This document shows, piece by piece, positions 8,870 through 17,711 of a stretch of DNA of 64,000 nt. Every line of letters starts with the position of its first letter. Within the stretch, counting starts at the first letter, position 1. Origin of the DNA: Lachnospiraceae bacterium (GTDB taxonomy: Bacteria > Bacillota > Clostridia > Lachnospirales > Lachnospiraceae); NCBI GenBank assembly GCA_015057505.1, contig SVEG01000006.1, positions 110,391 through 174,390 of the forward strand, in the 5' to 3' direction. Made by a program: the position numbers and the translations under genes. The notes beneath the pieces were generated by a model. The model was not told the origin of the DNA, did no database searches, and worked only from the letters and a program-made list of their open reading frames with translations.

Positions 8870-9793
8870 AACGATAAAAAGTCTTTTGTTACAAAACCGC
8901 TTGGAATAGCATTGCTTGCCTGCCTATGTTGCTTTTTGTGGGGAAGTGCAACTCCTGCTATTAAAATCGGTTATGAGTGGTTTGGTGTAGGTGCAGATGA
9001 TATTGCATCAAGAATACTTTTTGCGGGCGTGCGTTTTGTTATTGCCGGAATTCTTACAGCGATTTTTGGAAGTATTATCGCAGGTAAGCCATTGTTTCCG
9101 CAGAAAAGCTCATGGGGTATGGTGTGTAAGCTGGGACTTATTCAAACTGTATTCCAGTACATTTTCTTTTATATGGGACTTGCATATACTACGGGCGTAA
9201 AATCTGCAATTATTAACGGTTCACAGACATTTATCGCTATTCTTATGGCTTGTTTGATTTTTAAATATGAGAAGCTAACGGTTAAGAAATTTATCGGTTG
9301 CCTTATCGGGTTTGCCGGTGTAATCGTTATTAACTTCGACCCGTCGGGACTTACGGGAGGTTTTACTTTTAAGGGTGAGGGCGCTATTCTTATTGCGGCT
9401 ATTGCATATGCGCTTTCTTCTGCGCTCGTGAAAAAATATTCCCAGAAAGAAAATCCCGTAGTTCTTAGCGGATATCAGTTTGTTTTTGGCGGAATTATCA
9501 TGACAATTTGCGGCTTTGCGATGGGCGGACAGCTTAGCGGCTGGGGCTTTAAGTCAGTACTTTTGCTGGTGTATCTTGCGCTTATCTCCTCGGTTGCTTA
9601 CTCCGTATGGGGTATTTTGTTAAAGCATAATCCTGTAGGTAAGGTAGCGGTGTACTCATTTACTAATCCTATTTTTAGCGTGCTGTTATCTTTCGTGTTC
9701 TTGCACGAGAGCTCAAATTTCGGACTTGAGCTTGTGATTGCACTTGCACTTGTATGTGCGGGTATTTATCTTGTAAATAGGGTGAATGAATAA
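8870..9793 (+). CDS. DMT/EamA-family transporter
   Basis: 10-TM EamA repeats (CFLWGSATPAIKIGY; IAAIAYALSSALVKKYS). The ORF opens at 8843; ATG 8870 is the alternative start. Confidence 0.85.
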   Translation, partial: NDKKSFVTKPLGIALLACLCCFLWGSATPAIKIGYEWFGVGADDIASRILFAGVRFVIAGILTAIFGSIIAGKPLFPQKSSWGMVCKLGLIQTVFQYIFFYMGLAYTTGVKSAIINGSQTFIAILMACLIFKYEKLTVKKFIGCLIGFAGVIVINFDPSGLTGGFTFKGEGAILIAAIAYALSSALVKKYSQKENPVVLSGYQFVFGGIIMTICGFAMGGQLSGWGFKSVLLLVYLALISSVAYSVWGILLKHNPVGKVAVYSFTNPIFSVLLSFVFLHESSNFGLELVIALALVCAGIYLVNRVNE

Positions 9794-9837
9794 TCATCAT
9801 TGACAAATGGAAATTATTGGTATATCTTAATATCAAG

Positions 9838-9880
9838 GCTCGTTGTGTTTGTGCAGTCTGCGCAGGCCGACGGGCTTTTT
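9838..9880 (+). terminator. Probable terminator
   Basis: GCTCGTTG/CGACGGGC stem (GU-containing) followed by TTTTT. Confidence 0.5.
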
Positions 9881-10023
9881 CTGAAAAGTCTTTTATTTCT
9901 TTAGAGGAATAATTTTTCTAAAAGATATTTTTTCCAACAATTTGAGTACATTGATAACTTAATAAAGGACTTTACAGCCGATAAAAATGAATGATATAAT
10001 TAACAGGAAGGGATGTTGATAAT

Positions 10024-10473
10024 ATGACAGATAGCCAAAAATTAGATTTGATACTTGAAAAGGTGGGCGGTCTCGAGGGCAAAATGGATGGCTTTGAGAG
10101 CGGAATGGATAGGCTCGAGGGCAAAATGGATGGCTTTGAGAGCGGAATGGATAGGCTCGAGGGCAAAATGGATGGCTTTGAGAGCAGAATGGATGGTCTC
10201 GAAGGCAAAATGGACGGCTTTGAGAGCAGAATGGATGGTCTCGAAGGCAAAATGGACGGCTTTGAGAGCAGAATGGATGGTCTCGAAGGCAAAATGGACG
10301 GCTTTGAGAGCAGAATGAATGGTTTCGAAGGTAAAGTTAATAAGTTAGAAAATTTATTAATAAAATCTACTTCAGAATTAAAAATGATGGACAAACTGAT
10401 ATTAAGTGAAATTGAGAGGGTTCATGATATTTTGAACAAGCATATATCTGATAAAACAGTACATACAGCGTAA
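10024..10473 (+). CDS. Tandem-repeat coiled-coil protein
   Basis: 149 aa with repeated LEGKMDGFESRMDG 14-mers. Confidence 0.7.
   Translation: MTDSQKLDLILEKVGGLEGKMDGFESGMDRLEGKMDGFESGMDRLEGKMDGFESRMDGLEGKMDGFESRMDGLEGKMDGFESRMDGLEGKMDGFESRMNGFEGKVNKLENLLIKSTSELKMMDKLILSEIERVHDILNKHISDKTVHTA
10072..10323 (+). repeat. Six tandem 42-bp units inside the coiled-coil gene
   Basis: CTCGARGGCAAAATGGAYGGCTTTGAGAGCRGAATGGATRGK at 10072, 10114, 10156, 10198, 10240, 10282. Confidence 0.95.
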
Positions 10474-10533
10474 CGAGATAATAAACATATAAACAAGGTG
10501 TAAAGTCTTTTGTTAGCTGTCAAGAGGTAAACT

Positions 10534-12540
10534 ATGGGAAAGAAAACAGATAAAAAATTAGGCAGATTTTTCTTTGTATTGGCAATTGTATCATTTGTTA
10601 TTACATTGTTGGAAGGACTCTTTTATTATAACGCGCAGGCCTATCCCAATCCACTGTTTAGGTGGATGTTGATTATACAGAACAGTATTAAGGCATTCGG
10701 TTTCCGCCCGGAAATTAGTTTAAAGGATCTCGCGAAAATATTGAATGAGAATTGTGGCTTTTTTGAGGCGGCAGTAGGCTATGCATATGCATTTGCCGTT
10801 TTTACCGCGCCGTATTGTACGTTGGCAGTGGTTTATAAGTTTTTGAACCGTTTGTTGCGTTTTAAGTCAATCAGGTGGTTGTTTTCTAAAAAGAGAAGAA
10901 TTATTGTTTTTGGATATAACGAGGAAGTAAAGATTTTGCTTGCCGGAAAGCATAAGGATTATTGTATTCATCTGGTGTCTGCAGAGGTTTCAAATGATGA
11001 AGAATTGGCCCTTCTTCGGGATGGAATAGTGGTACATAGAATAGACTGCCTGAAGCTTCCCGACAGACAGCTCAAATATTTTTTTGAACGTATGGAATTA
11101 AAAAAGGCGAGAGAAATCATTTTGTTTGATTCTTCTTCTGCCAAGAATTTTTCATTGTATCAGATGTTTCATAAAGATGAGAATAAGGCTCTTTTATTAG
11201 AGGATGTTAAATTTTTCTGTCGTTGTGAGGATGACGGTATTAAGAGAATTATTGAAGATTATCACGATAGTAGAATGAAGGATAAAGATGCCAAAGGGGC
11301 AAAGGATTTAGAGATTGTCAGTATTCATGAATTGCGTGTAAGAAAGATGCTTGCAGAGCATCCTTTACATGAATATTATTTAAACAGTGGAATTGATCCG
11401 AAGAATTGGAAGTTACATCTGCTAATTATTGGTTTTGGCAAGTTGGGACAGCAGTTATTGCTTCAGGCAATGAATCTGGGTGTTGTCAGCAGCGAGAACG
11501 AAATTATAGTGGATGTTGTAGATTTTGATATACAAAATAAGAAGAGTATTTTTGCAAATAATTTTAATGAGGATTATGTGGAAATAGGTGAGGATGAATT
11601 TGTGATTCCACCTACTAAGGCGGATGGCAAATTGAGAATCAGATTCCATAAGATGGATATCCGTCATAAGCAATTTTATAAACAGTTATGTGTAAACGGA
11701 ACTTCAGAAAAGGATGGTCCGTACACCTATATCGCAATTTGTGTTGAGGATATTGATGTAAGTCTGCATTGTGTGTCAGAGGTAGAGCGTTATTTGCGAA
11801 ATTGTGCTACGGATAAAAATGCCGGAAGGGTTAGTATTGGAATCCGAATGGAATCAAACAGACAGATGGCAGAGTACTTAAAAAAGAACAATGACACTTA
11901 CAAGAACGTATTTGTAATTGAGGAGACGGAAAGTACGATTTGTTTAGAAGATTTGATTCATGACGAACTGACTTGGGATGCAAAGGAGTATAATTATATT
12001 TATAGTTCGTTGGATATTACGGCAGCAGGAAATGATATTTCTTCGGAGAGCAAGGAAGATGTTAAAGAGAAAACCACTCTGATAAATGAAAAATGGAGAA
12101 ACATGGCTATGTTTCGAAGAAATTCCAATCAGGCTGTTGCGCAACATGCTGCTGTGAAACGAATTTTGTTGGATAAGATTGACCATAATGAATTAGATAG
12201 ATATTTTGGTGAGCATGGAAGTATTCTGCAGGATAAGGGTAATGTTTGGACTTTTGAATGCTCTGAAGAGGAATTGACAGAATATCAGAGTGATATGTTG
12301 AATTATCCGTGGGTTAGCGAATTATCACGATTGGAGCATAGAAGATGGTGCTATTTTATGGCGACGCTCGGTTGGAAGAGAACGGATGCCCCGAATGCTA
12401 AAAGAAATGAAAGTCTTAAGGAGAATCCTTGCCTTTGTACATGGGAGGAACTTAGGAAATATAAAGCTGACACGTGTAAATATGATTTGATGCCACTTTT
12501 AATGGAGTATAAGAAAAAGAAAAATAATAGAACTTTTTAA
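10534..12540 (+). CDS. Membrane protein with two Rossmann/TrkA-N-like regions and C-terminal RyR-like domain
   Basis: N-terminal hydrophobic helices; RRIIVFGYNEEVKILL and LHLLIIGFGKLGQQLLLQAM; C-terminal LEHRRWCYFMATLGWKRTD...W.EL.KYK resembling an RyR domain. Confidence 0.65.
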   Translation: MGKKTDKKLGRFFFVLAIVSFVITLLEGLFYYNAQAYPNPLFRWMLIIQNSIKAFGFRPEISLKDLAKILNENCGFFEAAVGYAYAFAVFTAPYCTLAVVYKFLNRLLRFKSIRWLFSKKRRIIVFGYNEEVKILLAGKHKDYCIHLVSAEVSNDEELALLRDGIVVHRIDCLKLPDRQLKYFFERMELKKAREIILFDSSSAKNFSLYQMFHKDENKALLLEDVKFFCRCEDDGIKRIIEDYHDSRMKDKDAKGAKDLEIVSIHELRVRKMLAEHPLHEYYLNSGIDPKNWKLHLLIIGFGKLGQQLLLQAMNLGVVSSENEIIVDVVDFDIQNKKSIFANNFNEDYVEIGEDEFVIPPTKADGKLRIRFHKMDIRHKQFYKQLCVNGTSEKDGPYTYIAICVEDIDVSLHCVSEVERYLRNCATDKNAGRVSIGIRMESNRQMAEYLKKNNDTYKNVFVIEETESTICLEDLIHDELTWDAKEYNYIYSSLDITAAGNDISSESKEDVKEKTTLINEKWRNMAMFRRNSNQAVAQHAAVKRILLDKIDHNELDRYFGEHGSILQDKGNVWTFECSEEELTEYQSDMLNYPWVSELSRLEHRRWCYFMATLGWKRTDAPNAKRNESLKENPCLCTWEELRKYKADTCKYDLMPLLMEYKKKKNNRTF

Positions 12541-12546
12541 ATAAAA

Positions 12547-12619
12547 CTCCCTCTGTTGGATTCGAACCAACGACACTGCGGTTAACAGCCGCATGCTCTA
12601 CCTACTGAGCTAAGAAGGA
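12547..12619 (-). tRNA. tRNA-Asn (GTT)
   Basis: 73-nt cloverleaf TCCTTCT TA GCTC..GAGC A TGCGG CTGTTAA CCGCA GTGTC GTTGG TTCGAAT CCAAC AGAGGGA G; anticodon GTT; CCA not encoded. Confidence 0.95.
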
Positions 12620-12757
12620 ATAATACATTTTGTAACATCTACAGTATATGCGGATTATTAGAATTCTATACGGAATTAATTATTTTTTGCCGGAATATTT
12701 TAGTTCATTTTGGAAATAATATTGTAAAAATAGTCAGTAAAAAGCGATAAATTTTTA

Positions 12758-12786
12758 TTGACAATGAAATTCTGTTATGATACCAT
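12758..12786 (+). promoter_or_regulatory. Promoter of T-box leader
   Basis: TTGACA - 17 nt - TACCAT. Confidence 0.6.
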
Positions 12787-12792
12787 GATACA

Positions 12793-13020
12793 TCATAAGT
12801 TTGATTCAATACAGACCTCTCCTTTGTGGAAAACTCATCAGAGATGCAGAACCGTGGCTGAAAGTTTTGCTTGGGTAAGTAGTAGGAAGAGTAACACTAT
12901 ATTGATTTGTGGTTTACAACAGTATAATTAAAAGTGGGTGTATTAATACACCAACGTGGGTGGCACCGCGGGATTGATATCTCGCCCCTCGGAAACGATA
13001 AGTTTTCGAGGGGCTTTTAT
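12793..13020 (+). promoter_or_regulatory. T-box riboswitch leader (probable Asn specifier) with terminator
   Basis: Canonical AACGTGGGTGGCACCGCGG T-box; palindromic stem GGTGTATT/AATACACC; terminator 12984-13018; candidate specifier AAC+A at 12893-12896; bulge TGGC complements GCCA of a G73 tRNA. Confidence 0.9.
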
Positions 13021-13058
13021 ATTTGTGACATCTGCGATAAAAAGAAGGAGGCTTTTAT

Positions 13059-14801
13059 ATGAATATTTACAGAACACATACGTGTGGCGAATTAAGAAAA
13101 GAACACATTAATACTAATGTACGCTTGGCAGGTTGGGTAGATACCATAAGAGACCACGGCGGAGTTATCTTTATCGACTTGAGAGACCAGTATGGTATTA
13201 CACAGGTTGTTGTTAATGATACAGCATTGGTTAACGGTATCGGTAAGGAATTTGTTATTTCTGTTAGCGGTATGTTACAGCTTAGAGACGCAGAGACTGT
13301 TAACATGAAGATAAGCACAGGTGAAGTGGAGCTTAAGGCTACAGAACTTACTGTTCTCGGTAAGTCAAAGAATCAGCTTCCCTTTGAAATCAGCGAGTCT
13401 ATGAACACAAAAGAAGAAATCCGTTTAAAATACCGTTTCCTCGATTTGAGAAATCCGGCAGTTCATAACAATATTGTATTTCGTTCAAAAATTACAAGCT
13501 ATCTTCGTCGTAAGATGGAAGAGATGGGCTTTTTGGAGATTCAGACACCTATCCTTACAGCATCATCACCTGAAGGTGCACGTGACTTCTTAGTACCGAG
13601 CAGAAAGCACCAGGGAATGTTTTATGCATTGCCCCAGGCACCTCAGCAGTTTAAGCAGTTGCTCATGACATCAGGTTTTGATAAGTACTTCCAGATTGCA
13701 CCCTGCTTCCGTGATGAGGATGCGCGTGCAGACCGTTCTCCGGGTGAGTTCTATCAGCTTGACTTTGAGATGGCTTTTGCAACACAGGAAGATGTTTTTG
13801 AAGTTGCAGAGACAGTTTTATATGACACATTCAAAGAGTTCTCTTCAGGCAAATATGTAAGTCCGGCACCGTTCAGACGCATTCCTTACGCAGAGAGTAT
13901 GCTTAAGTATGGTTCAGATAAGCCTGATTTAAGAAATCCTTTAATTATTGAAGATTTGACAGAGTTTTTCTCAGATGTTGATTTTGCACCGTTTAAGAAG
14001 AAACCGGTACGTGGTATAGTGGCTCCTAAGTGTGCTTCAATGTCTAAGTCATTCTTTGAAAAAATGCTTGATTTTGCTATGTCAATCGGTATGAAGGGGC
14101 TTGGATATATTTCTGTTCTTGAAGATATGAAGCTCAAGGGACCGATTGTAAAGTTCTTGTCAGAAGAGAAGCAGGCAGAACTTTGCAAGATGTTGTCACT
14201 TAAGGAAGACGATACATTGTTCTTCATTTCTGACTCACCGAAGGTTGTTGACAAACTTGCAGGTCAGATTCGTACAGAGTTAGGTGTTCGTCTTGATATT
14301 ATTGATAAAGACAGATATGAATTCTGTTTTGTTACAGATTTCCCTATGTTCGGAATTAATGAAGACAGCGGTAATATTGAATTCATGCATAATCCTTTCT
14401 CAATGCCACAGGGTGAGATGGAAGCACTTGAAACAAAGGATCCGCTTGATGTTCTTGCGTATCAGTATGATATTGTATGTAACGGTGTTGAGTTGTCATC
14501 GGGTGCCGTTAGAAACCACCGCCCTGACATTATGTTAAAAGCATTCGAGATTGCGGGATATACACAGCAGGATATTGAAGACAGATTTTCTGCATTATAT
14601 AATGCGTTCCATTACGGTGCACCGCCTCATGCAGGTATGGCACCCGGACTTGACAGAATGGTCATGCTTTTGGCAAACCAGGAAAGCATCAGAGAGGTAG
14701 TTGCATTCCCGATGAACGGAAATGCACAGGACTTGTTGCTTGGAGCACCGAATACGGTAACGGAACAGCAGCTTAGAGAAGTTCATATTAAGCTTAGATA
14801 G
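13059..14801 (+). CDS. aspS: Aspartyl-tRNA synthetase (bacterial type; possibly non-discriminating)
   Basis: 580 aa; MNIYRTHTCGELRKEHINTNVRLAGWVDTIRDHGGVIFIDLRDQYG; GLDRMVMLLA motif 3; operon with gatCAB. Confidence 0.95.
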   Translation: MNIYRTHTCGELRKEHINTNVRLAGWVDTIRDHGGVIFIDLRDQYGITQVVVNDTALVNGIGKEFVISVSGMLQLRDAETVNMKISTGEVELKATELTVLGKSKNQLPFEISESMNTKEEIRLKYRFLDLRNPAVHNNIVFRSKITSYLRRKMEEMGFLEIQTPILTASSPEGARDFLVPSRKHQGMFYALPQAPQQFKQLLMTSGFDKYFQIAPCFRDEDARADRSPGEFYQLDFEMAFATQEDVFEVAETVLYDTFKEFSSGKYVSPAPFRRIPYAESMLKYGSDKPDLRNPLIIEDLTEFFSDVDFAPFKKKPVRGIVAPKCASMSKSFFEKMLDFAMSIGMKGLGYISVLEDMKLKGPIVKFLSEEKQAELCKMLSLKEDDTLFFISDSPKVVDKLAGQIRTELGVRLDIIDKDRYEFCFVTDFPMFGINEDSGNIEFMHNPFSMPQGEMEALETKDPLDVLAYQYDIVCNGVELSSGAVRNHRPDIMLKAFEIAGYTQQDIEDRFSALYNAFHYGAPPHAGMAPGLDRMVMLLANQESIREVVAFPMNGNAQDLLLGAPNTVTEQQLREVHIKLR

Positions 14802-14812
14802 GAGGAGTAATT

Positions 14813-15094
14813 ATGGACGCAAAAACTTTATCAGCATATGAAAATATGGCAAAACTCAGTCTTACGGAAGATGTTCGCCAGTGGGTTATTGATAGCTTTA
14901 ACACTCTGGAAGAGAGCTTTAAGAAGTTGGATGGTATTGATACAGAGGGTGTTGAACCGTTGTTTACGGTACTTGACTTAAAGAATGTATTACGTGAAGA
15001 TGCTTCCGCAAAATTCATTGAAAGAGATGAGTTGTTATCAAACGCTCCCGAAGAATATGACGGATATTTTCAGGTGCCGAAGACATTGGAATAG
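14813..15094 (+). CDS. gatC: Aspartyl/glutamyl-tRNA amidotransferase subunit C
   Basis: 93 aa, operon position and GatC-like sequence (LEESFKKLDGIDTEGVEPLFTVLDLKNVLREDA). Confidence 0.85.
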   Translation: MDAKTLSAYENMAKLSLTEDVRQWVIDSFNTLEESFKKLDGIDTEGVEPLFTVLDLKNVLREDASAKFIERDELLSNAPEEYDGYFQVPKTLE

Positions 15095-15106
15095 GAGGGT
15101 TCTACA

Positions 15107-16141
15107 ATGAAATTCATGATGCATGATGATATTATGGTTGCAGGAAAGGTGTGCACCGGAGGTTCTAAATTCCTTGCAGGTTTTAAATCACCTTTAAGTG
15201 CCAGAGTATATGAGAAATGTTTGGCTCACGATATGGAGTTTGAAGGATTTCTTACTCCCGATGAGTTTAGTATTGATAATTTGTTTGATGAGAAGGATGA
15301 ATTGGATTCAGCCGTAGTTGCATTAACAGAAGGCAAATGTGATGTTGTACTTTGCAATGATGTGTTCGGCAAGCTTCGTCGCCAGGCTCCGGCTAACGGA
15401 CTTATTTATATTCATCCCTCATATGGTACTGTTTCAAGATTTGGTTTGATGCAGGGTGTTGCATCAATGGACCAGATTGGTATCCTTTGCCGTAATCTTG
15501 AAGAAGGTATCGAAGTGTTAAATGTTATTTCAGGACATGATGTAAGTGACGGAACAAGCCTTCCCGCAGCAACTTATGCTTATGCAGCTAAGGCTGACAA
15601 GGCAGTTAAAGTGGTGGCTGATTCCAAGACTTTCCCTGTTGAGATTGAGGCAGGGAACATAGAGATGAAATATGCAGATTGTTTTGCACAGATTTTCTAT
15701 ATTCTCGGAAGTGCCGAGATTTGTAATAATACCAACCGTTATGACGGTGTTAAGTTCGGATATCGTGCAGAGGATGTAAACGGTATTAATGACCTTTATG
15801 TAAGATCACGTACAGAGTCATTCGGTCGCAATCTGCAGCTTGCTTCAATTGCAGGTTGTATGGTGCTTTCAAAAGAGTACTATGACGGTTTATATAACAA
15901 ATCAATGCAGATTCGGCGCTTGGTTAAGGATTATTATACAGAAATCCTGGATAATGCGGATGTAATTGCTCTTCCTGCAAAAATGGATGGAGCAACAAAG
16001 TATGAGCAGGTTGCATTATATGCTCTTGCACCTTTGTGTGGTTTTGCAAGTGTTTCCATGTTATATAATAATAAACCGACTCAGTTTATCTGTAAACGTA
16101 ACGGTGAAAATGCAATGTTTGCATTGGCACAGGGTAAATAG
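15107..16141 (+). CDS. GatA-like amidase-fold protein, shortened and missing catalytic motifs
   Basis: HPSYGTVSRFGLMQGVASMDQIGILCRNLEE..LNVISGHDVSDGTS and RYDGVKFGYRAE...SFGRNLQLASIAGCMVLSKEYYDGLYNKSMQIRRL align with GatA; the GSSGGSA and DTGGSIRQP blocks are absent or substituted. Confidence 0.85.
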   Translation: MKFMMHDDIMVAGKVCTGGSKFLAGFKSPLSARVYEKCLAHDMEFEGFLTPDEFSIDNLFDEKDELDSAVVALTEGKCDVVLCNDVFGKLRRQAPANGLIYIHPSYGTVSRFGLMQGVASMDQIGILCRNLEEGIEVLNVISGHDVSDGTSLPAATYAYAAKADKAVKVVADSKTFPVEIEAGNIEMKYADCFAQIFYILGSAEICNNTNRYDGVKFGYRAEDVNGINDLYVRSRTESFGRNLQLASIAGCMVLSKEYYDGLYNKSMQIRRLVKDYYTEILDNADVIALPAKMDGATKYEQVALYALAPLCGFASVSMLYNNKPTQFICKRNGENAMFALAQGK

Positions 16142-16152
16142 GAGGGGTTGAG

Positions 16153-17583
16153 ATGAAAAATTATGAAGTAGTAATCGGACTTGAGGTCCATGTAGAATTG
16201 GCAACAAACTCAAAATTATTCTGTTCATGTAGTGCTAAATTCGGAGCAGATGCAAATGAAAATGTGTGCCCCGCCTGTGCAGGTATGCCGGGTATGCTTC
16301 CGGTTGCCAACAAAAATGCAATTGAACTTGGTATAGCGGCGTCTCTTGTTACAAACAGCCGCATTACACCTGTTATATCATTTGATAAAAAGAACTATTT
16401 TTATCCGGATCTTTCATGCGGTTACCAGATTACGCAGCTGTTTGCACCTATCTGCCGTGATGGTCGTGTAGAGATAGAGACAAGCAAGGGAACAAAGACA
16501 ATTACCTTGAAGCAGATCCATATTGAGGAAGATGCGGGTAAGTTAGTACATTCAAGAGGTGTTTCACTTGTTGATTATAACCGTTGTAGTGTTCCGCTTG
16601 TAGAAATCGTAAGTAATCCTGACTTCCGTAGTGCGGAAGAGGTTGTGGCTTATCTTGAGAAATTACGTGCGCTTCTTACTTTTGCAGGCGTTTCAGACTG
16701 TAAGATGCAAGAAGGTTCAATGCGTTGTGATGTTAACCTTTCCGTAAGAGAAGTAGGCAGTGATGTTCTGGGAACACGTACAGAAATGAAGAACATGAAC
16801 TCCTTAAAGGCGATTGTTCGTGCTATTGAGTATGAGACACAGAGGCATATTGATGCTCTTGAGACAGGCTGCGAGGAACTTGTTCAGGAAACACGTCGTT
16901 GGGATGATAATGCGGGACAGAGTTTCTCTATGCGTAATAAAGAGAATGCAACTGATTACAGATATTTCCCGAATGCAGACCTTATGCCCATTGTAGTTGA
17001 CGAAGAATGGATTAATGAGGTTAAATCACGTTTGCCTGAGAGCGCGCATGACAAGTATGCACGTATGACCAAGGAACTTGGTATTGCTGAAATTGATGCT
17101 AAGAAGATTACAAGCAGTAAGAATCTTTCGGATATTTTTGATGCACTTATGTCAAAGGGTCTTCCTGCAAAGGATGTTGTTGCGTGGATTATCACAGAGC
17201 TCTTGTCTTTGGATACAGATGAGAATAAGTCTTATGATGATATCAGCATTAACTGTGATTCCTTTGCAAAACTTATAGAGCTTGTTAACAATAAAGAGAT
17301 TAACCGTACAATAGCCAAGAAGATTTTCGTGCTTATTTATGAGAAGGATATTGATCCGGTTGCATATGTCAAAGAGAATAATCTCGGCATGGTATCTGAC
17401 ACAAGCTTTATTGATGATGCGGTTACCGCAGCGATGAATGAGAATCCTGATTCAGTTAAGCAGTATCGTGAGGGTAATGCCAAGGTAGTCGGCTTCCTTA
17501 TGGGTAAGGTAATGCAGAAGACTGCAGGTAAGGCAGATCCTTCTGTAGTAAGAGAAATATTGATGTCTAAGCTTGATAACTAA
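16153..17583 (+). CDS. gatB: Aspartyl/glutamyl-tRNA amidotransferase subunit B
   Basis: 476 aa; MKNYEVVIGLEVHVELATNSKLFCSC. Confidence 0.95.
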   Translation: MKNYEVVIGLEVHVELATNSKLFCSCSAKFGADANENVCPACAGMPGMLPVANKNAIELGIAASLVTNSRITPVISFDKKNYFYPDLSCGYQITQLFAPICRDGRVEIETSKGTKTITLKQIHIEEDAGKLVHSRGVSLVDYNRCSVPLVEIVSNPDFRSAEEVVAYLEKLRALLTFAGVSDCKMQEGSMRCDVNLSVREVGSDVLGTRTEMKNMNSLKAIVRAIEYETQRHIDALETGCEELVQETRRWDDNAGQSFSMRNKENATDYRYFPNADLMPIVVDEEWINEVKSRLPESAHDKYARMTKELGIAEIDAKKITSSKNLSDIFDALMSKGLPAKDVVAWIITELLSLDTDENKSYDDISINCDSFAKLIELVNNKEINRTIAKKIFVLIYEKDIDPVAYVKENNLGMVSDTSFIDDAVTAAMNENPDSVKQYREGNAKVVGFLMGKVMQKTAGKADPSVVREILMSKLDN

Positions 17584-17594
17584 GATATGTACAG

Positions 17595-17635
17595 ATATGT
17601 GATGTATACAAAAGTGTGCATCACATATTTTGCTT
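17595..17635 (+). terminator. Terminator-like hairpin after gatB
   Basis: ATATGTGATG/CATCACATAT followed by TTTGCTTT. Confidence 0.6.
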
Positions 17636-17711
17636 TATGCGAGCCGACTATTGATTTATCTGTCAAAAAATTTTATAATATATAGAACATACAAAAGAAG
17701 GAGATTTTTGA

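Noticed and set aside
9799-9880. Short sRNA (TTGACA promoter-like sequence followed by terminator hairpin)
   Set aside because: The transcript would be only tens of nucleotides and the -10 is poor; better explained as terminator of the DMT gene
10072-10323. CRISPR-like repeat array
   Set aside because: Units are contiguous with no unique spacers and are in-frame coding
9972-10394. 140-aa antisense and 87-aa alternate-frame repeat ORFs over the 42-bp repeats
   Set aside because: A stop-free repeat unit whose length is a multiple of 3 automatically opens other frames; the + frame at 10024 gives a sensible coiled coil
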